A DNA stretch of 10,248 nucleotides from Limnohabitans sp. Lineage in GTDB: Bacteria; Planctomycetota; Phycisphaerae; Phycisphaerales; SM1A02. Positions 1 through 5,694 of this stretch are shown here, piece after piece. The notes under the pieces were generated by a model that saw nothing but the letters and a program-made list of their open reading frames with translations, searched no databases and was not told the origin of the DNA. Made by a program: the position numbers and the translations under genes. The stretch's first letter is position 1. Each line of letters begins with the position of its first letter. Where the stretch lies: contig JASGCF010000087.1 in assembly GCA_030054275.1 (NCBI GenBank), positions 1 to 10,248 on the forward strand, read 5' to 3'.

Positions 1-28
1 CGCCGAGCGCAGCGAGGCGGTCGTGAAA

Positions 29-1210
29 TCACACGCGAGCGCTCGCCAACACCCTCTTCGCAGCGTTTGACAGCGCGAACTCCCCAAGCGCATCGGCCGC
101 AACCCAAACGCGGCCGCGCGCGGCAAACGCGGCACCTGAACCGCGCACCTTCGCCACGAACACCACAAAGCGCACCGCACGATGCGTCGTCATGAACGGC
201 ACTTCACCCACCGCCGCCAGCGCGGCCGTTGCGGGAAGCCCGAGCAACTCCCCCACCGCGCGTGGCGCGAGATCGGCGCCGTCCGCGCTCTCGACCGCGG
301 GCGGCTGCCAAAGCCCACCCCACAAGCCGCCGCGCGGCCGCTGTTCGAGGAGCACCGCGCCGTCGGTTCGTCGCACGCACGCGGTCACAAGCACGAGGTC
401 TTTGCGCGCCACGCGCTTCTTGGGCGCAGGGATCTCGTCCACTCGCCCCGCAGCGAACGCAGCGCACTGTGCGCGCAGCGGACACGCGCCACATCGCGGC
501 GTGGCAGGTGTACAAACCGTCGCACCCAGTTCCATCAGCGCCTCGTTCGCAACGCCCGGCGCCCGAGCGGCCGCGACGAACGCTTCCGCACGCTCCCACG
601 CCCACGCCTGCACCGCCGTGTCGCTCGCGCTGCCTTCGCGCGCCTCGACGCGCTGGAAGACCCGCGTCACATTTCCATCGACGATCGGTTCGCGCGCTCC
701 GAAGACGATCGACGACACGGCTCCCGCCGTGTACCGACCGACACCTGGCAGCGCCCGCAGCGCCTCGGGGTCGGTCGGAACCTCACCAGCATGACGCTCG
801 ACCACAGCCTTCGCGGCCGCGTGCAGAAGCCGCGCCCGTCGGTAGTACCCAAGCCCCTGCCACGCAGCGAGCACTTCGTCTTCGGTCGCGGCGGCGAGCG
901 CCGCTGGCGTGGGGAAGCGCGCCAGAAATGGCTCAAACTTCTCAACCACCCGCGAAACCTGCGTCTGTTGGAGCATCAACTCGCTCACCAGCGCTCGATA
1001 TCCGTCACGCGCGCGCCGCCACGGGAGGTCGCGGGCGGCTGCTTGGAACCATGCCACGAGTAACTCCGTGGCGCCGTCGCTGCCACGGTTCCGAGACCCA
1101 GCGCGGCCAACTGCCCGAAGCGGCTTCTTGGTTCGACCGTCATTGGTCGCGTTTGGGGCAGTTTTTCGGGTCGATTTCGCCATGCGTTGCGTCGCGTCCG
1201 AGCGTTTCAT
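29..1210 (-). CDS. mutY: A/G-specific adenine glycosylase MutY
   Basis: Base-excision repair enzyme that removes adenine mispaired with 8-oxoguanine, acting on DNA in the cytoplasm. Using the ATG at 1210 (393 aa), the catalytic Glu is about residue 77 in SELMLQQTQV. A helix-hairpin-helix LPGVGRYTAG lies near 154-163. The catalytic Asp is about residue 178 in VDGNVTRV. The [4Fe-4S] cluster cysteines are near 233, 240, 243 and 249, with the family spacing C-x6-C-x2-C-x5-C. A MutT/NUDIX-like 8-oxoG recognition domain fills roughly 270-390. A TTG codon at 1255 would add 15 residues, but the ATG at 1210 has a GAGAGAG stretch about 6 nt upstream and is preferred; an ATG at 1183 is also possible. 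The first 50 or so residues are a basic, low-complexity tail not typical of the family core. The NUDIX part has TTH where many MutY proteins have the FSH loop. The gene is divergent from the HTH gene. Identity is very secure; only the start is uncertain. Confidence 0.96.
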   Translation of the reverse strand: MKRSDATQRMAKSTRKTAPNATNDGRTKKPLRAVGRAGSRNRGSDGATELLVAWFQAAARDLPWRRARDGYRALVSELMLQQTQVSRVVEKFEPFLARFPTPAALAAATEDEVLAAWQGLGYYRRARLLHAAAKAVVERHAGEVPTDPEALRALPGVGRYTAGAVSSIVFGAREPIVDGNVTRVFQRVEAREGSASDTAVQAWAWERAEAFVAAARAPGVANEALMELGATVCTPATPRCGACPLRAQCAAFAAGRVDEIPAPKKRVARKDLVLVTACVRRTDGAVLLEQRPRGGLWGGLWQPPAVESADGADLAPRAVGELLGLPATAALAAVGEVPFMTTHRAVRFVVFVAKVRGSGAAFAARGRVWVAADALGEFALSNAAKRVLASARV

Positions 1211-1366
1211 CCGTATCTCTCTCAAGGCCGCATCCCGCAAAGCCTCGACTCCCAATCAACCGCCTGCGAGGCCGCGTGGCAATCTTGCGTCAGCAACCGC
1301 CCCGAACCTTGCGATGTTTGCCCCTGACGGGTAGCGTACGGAACTTCGCGGGGCGAACCCGCGCAC

Positions 1367-1371
1367 AGGAG
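1367..1371 (+). promoter_or_regulatory. Shine-Dalgarno site of the HTH membrane protein gene
   Basis: AGGAG lies 10 nt before the ATG at 1382 and fixes that start. A short potential hairpin (GCGGG at 1348-1352 with CCCGC at 1358-1362) sits just upstream of it in the leader. Its role is unknown and it may be chance in GC-rich DNA. Confidence 0.7.
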
Positions 1372-1381
1372 TCTGATCCAT

Positions 1382-2209
1382 ATGAAGTCGTTCTACACCC
1401 TCGAAGAAGCAGCCAAGAAGCTCAACATGACCCCAGCAGGCGTCGAGGCGATCGCCGCGACCGGCAAGCTGCAGAAGGTCAAGCACGAGGGTCAGGACAA
1501 GTTCCGCGTGGAGCAGGTCGATCTGCTTGCAGCACGCTCCGCGCCGTCGGATGCGATCGGCTTGCTCGACGATTCAACCGCTGGCGGCGCCATCGGTCTT
1601 GCAGACAGTGGACCGGCCATGACGCCTCCGCCACCTGCCAAGAAGGTCGCGGCGCTTGACGACTCTGTTCTTGGATTGGCCGACTCGACTCCGATGGGCG
1701 CGAAGAGCCCCGCGGACTCTGCAGGCGGCACCGGCATTTCTGCCCTCTCCGGCCGAGGCAAGGGCGGCGACGCCGTCGAAATCGGCCTCGAGACAGTGGG
1801 TTCTGGCTCTGGTCTTCTCGATCTCACGCGCGAGAGCGAAGAAACCGCACTTGGCGCAGAGCTCATCGATCAGGTCATGTCTGGTGAGGGCGACACCCCT
1901 GCTGGCGCGAGCGGCTTGTTTGATGCCGTCACCGCGGAGCCAGTGGTTGCGGCCGCACCAGTTGGTACTTCGATGGTGATGGCGGAACCGTATGACGGCG
2001 CATGGTCGGGGGTTGGCGCAGGCGTGCTGATCGCTGCGTTTGCGGCGCTCACCGTCGCTGCGCTCATCGGCGTGAGCGCAGCCATGGGCGCTGGTTCGAC
2101 CATCGCGGCAAGCCTCTCAGGCAACATTCTTGCGTGGGCTGGCGCCCTTGCTGGCATCACCGCTGTCGGCGGAATCGTTGGGTTCTTCATCGGACGCGCG
2201 TCTGAGTAA
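1382..2209 (+). CDS. MerR/excisionase-like HTH protein with Ser/Asp-rich linker and two C-terminal membrane helices
   Basis: The 275-aa product has three parts. Residues 3-50 (YTLEEAAKKLNMTPAGVEAI, then a KFRVEQVDLL segment) look like a MerR/excisionase-type winged helix-turn-helix. Residues 55-200 are a low-complexity acidic linker with repeated LLDDS, GLADS, ALDDS and GLADS motifs and a GLLDLTRESEET segment. Residues about 207-232 and 247-271 are two hydrophobic, Ala/Gly-rich segments that should span the membrane, with a short hydrophilic C-terminus (GRASE). The stop is 6 nt before psd, so the two are very probably one operon. From memory, similar HTH-linker-membrane proteins occur widely in planctomycetes without an assigned function. 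It could be a membrane-tethered transcription factor, or a protein whose HTH-like fold binds something other than DNA. The start is well supported by AGGAG upstream. The gene is real; its function is unknown. Confidence 0.88.
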   Translation: MKSFYTLEEAAKKLNMTPAGVEAIAATGKLQKVKHEGQDKFRVEQVDLLAARSAPSDAIGLLDDSTAGGAIGLADSGPAMTPPPPAKKVAALDDSVLGLADSTPMGAKSPADSAGGTGISALSGRGKGGDAVEIGLETVGSGSGLLDLTRESEETALGAELIDQVMSGEGDTPAGASGLFDAVTAEPVVAAAPVGTSMVMAEPYDGAWSGVGAGVLIAAFAALTVAALIGVSAAMGAGSTIAASLSGNILAWAGALAGITAVGGIVGFFIGRASE

Positions 2210-2215
2210 GCCACG

Positions 2216-2875
2216 ATGCTGCTCACTCGATACGGCTTTCGGGAATGGATGATCATCACGCTCGCCGCTGCAATTCCTGCAGCGGCGGGTGTCTATTTCC
2301 AATGGTGGTGGTTGGTCGGCCTGAGCGCCATTGTGTGGGCTGCCCTCGCGTCGTTCTTTCGCGACCCACTGTTTCGTCGCCCCGCCTCAGCCGACGCGCG
2401 CGAACTGGTAAGCCCAGCGGACGGACTGGTCAGCGCCGTGCTCTCGGTGCCAGAGCATATCGCAACCGACGGCCCAGCAACCATCGTGCGAATCTACCTC
2501 TCTGTCTTTGATGTGCATGTGAATCGCATGCCGTGCGATGCGGAAGTACTCGGCACCGTCCACACGCCAGGCAAGTACCTCGATGTACGCATTGAGGAAA
2601 GCGCGAAAGTGAACGAGTCGATGGTCACGCGCCTGCGCGCGCCGAGCGGGGTCCTCCTCGGCGTGAAGCAGATCTCTGGCAAAGTTGCGCGCCATATCGT
2701 CTGCCCTATCAAAACTGGCCAACGATTCGTGCGTGGCCAACGCTTCGGCATGATCAAGTTTGGATCTACCACCGAGTTGGTTGTGCCGACGGCTGAAGTC
2801 GAGCGCGTGCTTGTACAGAAAGGCGACCGCGTCAAAGGCGGCGTCACGATCTTGGTACGCATGAAAAGGGCATGA
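2216..2875 (+). CDS. psd: Phosphatidylserine decarboxylase proenzyme (short, PSD-A type)
   Basis: Membrane-associated pyruvoyl enzyme that decarboxylates phosphatidylserine to phosphatidylethanolamine. The 219-aa length fits the short PSD class. Residues about 11-47 form two hydrophobic helices (AAAIPAAAGVYF; WWLVGLSAIVWAAL). Conserved blocks follow: SPADG at 66-70, DVHVNR at 99-104, KVNESM near 131-136, and FGSTTE at 182-187. In family members self-cleavage between Gly and Ser of the GS(T) motif makes the pyruvoyl group, which here would be G183/S184. The start at 2216 fits the family N-terminus (LTRYGFRE). It lies 6 nt after the stop of the HTH/membrane gene, so translation is probably linked. 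No phosphatidylserine synthase gene follows, unlike many bacteria; instead the operon ends at a convergent gene. Identity is secure. Confidence 0.95.
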   Translation: MLLTRYGFREWMIITLAAAIPAAAGVYFQWWWLVGLSAIVWAALASFFRDPLFRRPASADARELVSPADGLVSAVLSVPEHIATDGPATIVRIYLSVFDVHVNRMPCDAEVLGTVHTPGKYLDVRIEESAKVNESMVTRLRAPSGVLLGVKQISGKVARHIVCPIKTGQRFVRGQRFGMIKFGSTTELVVPTAEVERVLVQKGDRVKGGVTILVRMKRA

Positions 2876-2886
2876 AGCGGGCAGCC

Positions 2887-2908
2887 GTCGCGCAGAAGTC
2901 AGCGCGAC
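2887..2908. terminator. Possible hairpin terminator between convergent psd and AhpD-like genes
   Basis: A perfect 7-bp inverted repeat (GTCGCGC at 2887-2893, GCGCGAC at 2902-2908) with an 8-nt loop lies 11 nt after the psd stop. It has no T-rich tract on either side, so intrinsic termination is uncertain. Its place between converging genes is the main support. Confidence 0.35.
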
Positions 2909-2961
2909 CAACAGAGCCGGACCAACAGAGCCGGACCAAGTGAGCCCGACCAAGTGAGCGC
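2906..2961. repeat. Four-copy 14-bp tandem repeat
   Basis: Four head-to-tail 14-bp units start at 2906, 2920, 2934 and 2948. The first two are identical (GACCAACAGAGCCG). The last two read GACCAAGTGAGCCC and GACCAAGTGAGCGC, so they form a second sub-type. The array fills most of the gap between psd and the AhpD-like gene and its first 3 bases overlap the right arm of the hairpin. It is non-coding as annotated. It looks like slipped-strand expansion, but a protein- or RNA-binding role cannot be excluded. Confidence 0.85.
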
Positions 2962-2962
2962 G

Positions 2963-3328
2963 TTACACCTCGCCTGCAGCCTTCTCTGCGAAGAGTTCAT
3001 CGATCGAGAGCATCGCATGGCGAGCGTGCGGGATGACGATCGAGCCTCCCACGATCAACGCAACATTCAACGCGTCAACCAACTGCTCGCGCGCATACCC
3101 AGCTTTGACGCACTGCTCGAGGTGGTAATCGATGCAATCGTTGCAGCGGAGAACAGCGCTCGCCACAAGTCCGAGCAGTTCTTTCGTGCGCCCGTCGAGC
3201 GCTCCATCTTCGTACGCAGCACTGTCAAGCCGTAGAAATCGCTTCAGCCCGAGATGCTCGTGATCAAGCAGGCGTTCCTGGCCCTTCGCGCGTTCTGCGC
3301 GAAACTCTTGGATAGTGCGTCGTGCCAT
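2963..3328 (-). CDS. Carboxymuconolactone decarboxylase / AhpD-like protein
   Basis: A 121-aa protein of the CMD/AhpD fold. The family includes alkylhydroperoxidases, which reduce peroxides through a CxxC pair, and gamma-carboxymuconolactone decarboxylase. Visible landmarks are KELLGLVASAVL near 49-60, then CNDC at 62-65 with a His four residues later (CNDCIDYH). This CxxC-x3-H pattern is that of redox-active AhpD-like members, so an antioxidant role is likelier than ring cleavage; that is inference. The ATG at 3328 is chosen because family members begin with a segment like MARRTIQEFRAER. An upstream ATG at 3358 overlaps the preceding stop as ATGA and would add ten mostly basic residues; no clear Shine-Dalgarno distinguishes them. 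The gene sits just downstream of the receiver/GAF gene, probably in the same transcript, and converges on psd. Confidence 0.9.
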   Translation of the reverse strand: MARRTIQEFRAERAKGQERLLDHEHLGLKRFLRLDSAAYEDGALDGRTKELLGLVASAVLRCNDCIDYHLEQCVKAGYAREQLVDALNVALIVGGSIVIPHARHAMLSIDELFAEKAAGEV

Positions 3329-3354
3329 GCAGGGCATGGTACGGCGCGCGCGCC

Positions 3355-4584
3355 TCATGCGGCGCGACGCCACTCTTCACCGGAATCGTCTTCCTCTTCT
3401 GCATCCGAGGCGTCGTCGGCATGTTCTGACTGCACCTGAGGCCACTGGAAATTGGAACGATGATGAACGCGCACGAGTTTCGCCATTTGTGCTGCAAACA
3501 CTGGGCGCAGCGCGTCGATCAAGCCCGCAAGTTCTTCGCGGAACGGCTCGGACTTGTTGCGGAAGAGGAAGAAGACGCCCATACATTCGTTGCCATGGCG
3601 CGCAGGCCACGCGACGAGTTCTGCATCATCGAGCACAGATGCTTCGATACCGAGCGAGCGAATAAACTCACTGGTATCAGCGAATCGCACCAGATCGTCG
3701 GTCGCAGCAAGCTTCGGGCACACATCGTCGCAGAGTCGCTGCAGAAGTGGCTGCGCCGAAGCGCGCGGGCAGTCGTAGTGCACATACGCACCAAGCCCGA
3801 ACTGGTCGGCGCGTGAGCCCGGCAAGAACACTGCAGCGTTGGTCGCGCCCGTTTTCGTCAGCAGGTACTGCATCGAAGTACGAAGCAGATCTTCGACATC
3901 GAGTTCTTGTGAAATCAAGCCTCGAAACTCGCCAACAATGGCTGCTTCGTCAATGCGCTCACGCACATCTTCGAGCGCTTCGGCCATGTGACCAGCTGCC
4001 TGTTGTGCCTCGCGCACGATTTCACCGCGTCCATCGGAAAGTTTGCGGCAAATACCCTTGAGTCGCGCTACACGCTCATCGCGTCGACGCTCTTCCTTGG
4101 CAAGTTCGAGCGCGTTCTCAAGACGCGCGCAAAGGTCGCGGTCGCCTGCGCCAAAGTCGATCCAATCGACAATGCCTGCGCGCATTGCAGCGAGCAATCT
4201 GCCACCTGTGGGCGCGTCACCCGCGAACAGCACTTTGACCGCTGGGGTCACGCGGCGAAGTTGGGTGACGCATGGTGCGATGTCTGCAAGTGGCAAGCGG
4301 TCGTGCACGATGACGAGATCCGCGCCACCAGCAAGCACCGCTTGCATGATGACCGACGGCTCCTCTTCAAATCGACCAACGATACTGATCTCCTCAAACG
4401 CTTCGGAAAGCCGTGCGCTACTGATGAGATCAAAGCCAACGCACAGTGCAACGGGGCGACCGTCTGCATCGCGATGCGGCTCGCCACCGACAAGATCGTC
4501 GGGTGTGAGATGGTTGGAATCAGCGTTGTCGTTGCCAAAGTCTTTGGACGAACGAAAGCCTTCTTCAGCATCAAACGGAAACAT
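3355..4584 (-). CDS. Receiver-like and GAF-like domain protein (degenerate response regulator)
   Basis: The product is 409 aa. Residues 1-43 are acidic and disordered-looking. Residues about 44-145 resemble a CheY-type receiver: VALCVGFDL, then DLVIVHDRLP with Asp95 at the usual phospho-acceptor strand, VKVLFAGD, and GIVDWIDFG. The strand-5 Lys expected in active receivers (normally before Pro) is absent and the acidic pair at strand 1 is reduced, so it may be a pseudo-receiver. Residues about 155-215 are highly charged and probably helical or coiled coil. Residues about 218-372 resemble a GAF sensor domain (ELDVEDLLRTSMQYLLTKTGATNAAVF; split here as ELDVEDLL and TKTGATNAAVF). The tail (DDASDAEEEDDSGEE) is very acidic. 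There is no DNA-binding or enzymatic output domain. The ATG at 4584 is fixed by GGGGAGG five nt upstream, although the frame stays open to 4896. Specific function is unknown; signalling is inferred from the domains. Confidence 0.8.
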   Translation of the reverse strand: MFPFDAEEGFRSSKDFGNDNADSNHLTPDDLVGGEPHRDADGRPVALCVGFDLISSARLSEAFEEISIVGRFEEEPSVIMQAVLAGGADLVIVHDRLPLADIAPCVTQLRRVTPAVKVLFAGDAPTGGRLLAAMRAGIVDWIDFGAGDRDLCARLENALELAKEERRRDERVARLKGICRKLSDGRGEIVREAQQAAGHMAEALEDVRERIDEAAIVGEFRGLISQELDVEDLLRTSMQYLLTKTGATNAAVFLPGSRADQFGLGAYVHYDCPRASAQPLLQRLCDDVCPKLAATDDLVRFADTSEFIRSLGIEASVLDDAELVAWPARHGNECMGVFFLFRNKSEPFREELAGLIDALRPVFAAQMAKLVRVHHRSNFQWPQVQSEHADDASDAEEEDDSGEEWRRAA

Positions 4585-4907
4585 CACAACCTCCCCTTTG
4601 TCACACGCGATCCGTGCGTGCAACATCACCACAAGAGACTTCGGAGGAACAGAACCGAATTCTCTTGGCCATTCGAACGCGGCCACCTCTGCCGCGCATC
4701 TCTCTCGCATCCGAGTTGGATGCGTGGGAAGCATCGGACGACGCGGTGCGCGGCTCAACGGATGGCAACACATTGCTCGAACAAGCGTGGGAAGCGAGTC
4801 CGTTTGTACGCATTGCGGCGGTTCGCAGAACCGAGCCAGACGATCCGCGCAGAAAGTGCGCGACTGAAGTCCTGCCGCGGGCGCGTCACGCAGCATTCGT
4901 CAGTCAG
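4585..4907. other. 323-bp gap between tsaB and the receiver/GAF gene, no convincing gene
   Basis: This stretch should hold the promoter of the receiver/GAF gene and the end of the tsaB transcript. I could not identify a good promoter. A 6-bp hairpin (CGCGCA at 4846-4851, TGCGCG at 4857-4862) lies about 46 nt beyond the tsaB stop and may mark transcript end, but it lacks a T-tract. On the plus strand a GTG at 4614 opens a frame whose first 75 or so residues look fairly protein-like (for example SELDAWEASDD). That frame does not stop until 5591, deep inside tsaB on the opposite strand, and has no Shine-Dalgarno. My rough hand tally of GC at its three codon positions (about 65, 56 and 57 percent over 72 codons) shows no strong coding bias. 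It is probably non-coding or a decayed remnant. Confidence 0.5.
4590..4596 (-). promoter_or_regulatory. Strong Shine-Dalgarno that sets the start of the receiver/GAF gene
   Basis: On the minus strand GGGGAGG is followed by TTGTG and then the ATG at 4584. This is the best ribosome binding site in the window. It argues against extending the gene to the open-frame limit at 4896, where the extra residues are rich in Cys, His and Arg and look non-coding. Confidence 0.8.
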
Positions 4908-5693
4908 TCATCGGACAGACTCCGGCGATCCACCGTGCAGCGTGCGCCACTTCGTCACAGCTTCAGGCTCGCGCGCGTAGATCGGCTGTATTTCGTAGAG
5001 ATTTTCTGTACTTCCGCTCAAGAGCCGCTCGCGCGCCAAGGCGATCAACGCATGGGCATCGGTCGTGATGCTGCGATGTACGAGCCCACGCGTCTGCGCC
5101 GTTACAGCAAGTGCAGCATCGAGATGTTCATCTGTGAGAAGCGATCCGCCTTCCGCACACACCTCGCCCACGCGTCGCGAGAAGTGGTCGCCATCATCGA
5201 CCGACGCATCGCTCACCACAAGCGCGCCCGTTGGACATGCCCGAACTGTCGCACACCATGCGGTACCTGCTTTCGAGGCAAGTGCGACAAGCCATGGCCC
5301 CGTACCACCCCGAGCACGATCACTCGCAGCGAACACAAGCGCGCTTGGAAGCGTTATCACAGGAACATCGAGCGCATAGCCAACAGACTTTGCAAACGCG
5401 ACCGCAATGCGGAGGCCGGTAAATCCACCAGGACCTGTGGTGACTGCGATTGCGCGAATCGCGTGTGGCTCAAGATGAGCATCAGCAAACAGCGCGGGCA
5501 GTTCATCCCACAGCACTTCACGCGTTGCATCGGATGCGGGCTCAAACGCGCGCGCCAAGATTCGATCACCAATGGCGAGCACGATGTGTGATGTTCGCTG
5601 CGACAAATCAAGGGCCAAAATCGCCCCGTTCGTCGCCTCATGTCTTGAGTGTTGTGTCGAGTGTTGTGTCGAGTGTTGTGTCGAGTGTTGCAT
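4908..5693 (-). CDS. tsaB: tRNA threonylcarbamoyladenosine biosynthesis protein TsaB
   Basis: TsaB (YeaZ) is a non-catalytic ASKHA-fold partner of TsaD in making t6A37 of ANN-decoding tRNAs, in the cytoplasm. The product is 261 aa from the ATG at 5693. The signature is clear: ILALDLS near 25-32 (first nucleotide-binding strand region) and TTGPGGFTGLRIAVAFAKSV near 85-104. A typical TsaB is about 230 aa and starts directly at the first strand. Here the first 20 or so residues are an extra tail of QHST repeats encoded by a 12-bp DNA repeat. The start overlaps the metallophosphoesterase stop: a GTG at 5696 (GTGA overlap, 8 nt after AGGAG) and the ATG at 5693 (11 nt after it) are both possible and differ by one codon. 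Coupled translation with the upstream gene is likely. The C-terminal part (AREPEAVTKW) also matches the family's end. Confidence 0.94.
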   Translation of the reverse strand: MQHSTQHSTQHSTQHSRHEATNGAILALDLSQRTSHIVLAIGDRILARAFEPASDATREVLWDELPALFADAHLEPHAIRAIAVTTGPGGFTGLRIAVAFAKSVGYALDVPVITLPSALVFAASDRARGGTGPWLVALASKAGTAWCATVRACPTGALVVSDASVDDGDHFSRRVGEVCAEGGSLLTDEHLDAALAVTAQTRGLVHRSITTDAHALIALARERLLSGSTENLYEIQPIYAREPEAVTKWRTLHGGSPESVR

Positions 5694-5694
5694 C
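5647..5694 (-). repeat. In-frame 12-bp tandem repeat at the 5' end of tsaB
   Basis: Three exact copies of GAGTGTTGTGTC (plus strand) start at 5647, 5659 and 5671, followed by a copy with two changes at 5683 that contains the start codon. On the coding strand they give repeating Gln-His-Ser-Thr. Because the unit is 12 bp, copy-number change would keep the reading frame. Confidence 0.9.

Noticed and set aside
1..28. Imperfect hairpin (CGCC at 1-4, GGCG at 16-19) after mutY as a terminator
   Set aside because: The stem is interrupted, has no T-tract and is cut by the window edge.
182..1063. Long plus-strand open frames across the mutY region
   Set aside because: They are antisense to a gene with full family motifs, are Arg/Ser-rich and resemble no family; they arise from GC-rich codon use.
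1309..1337. Possible sigma-70 promoter (TTGCGA, 17 nt, TAGCGT) for the HTH gene
   Set aside because: The -10 match is only three of six and similar matches are expected by chance; position alone is not enough.
2906..2961. CRISPR array
   Set aside because: Units are 14 bp with no spacers between them, and no cas genes are present.
4585..4896. N-terminal extension of the receiver/GAF gene to 4896
   Set aside because: The extra 104 residues are rich in Cys, His, Pro and Arg without any fold, and GGGGAGG marks the ATG at 4584 as the start.
4614..5591. A 325-residue plus-strand gene
   Set aside because: From 4908 on it is antisense to tsaB, whose motifs are clear; only the first part is kept as an open question.
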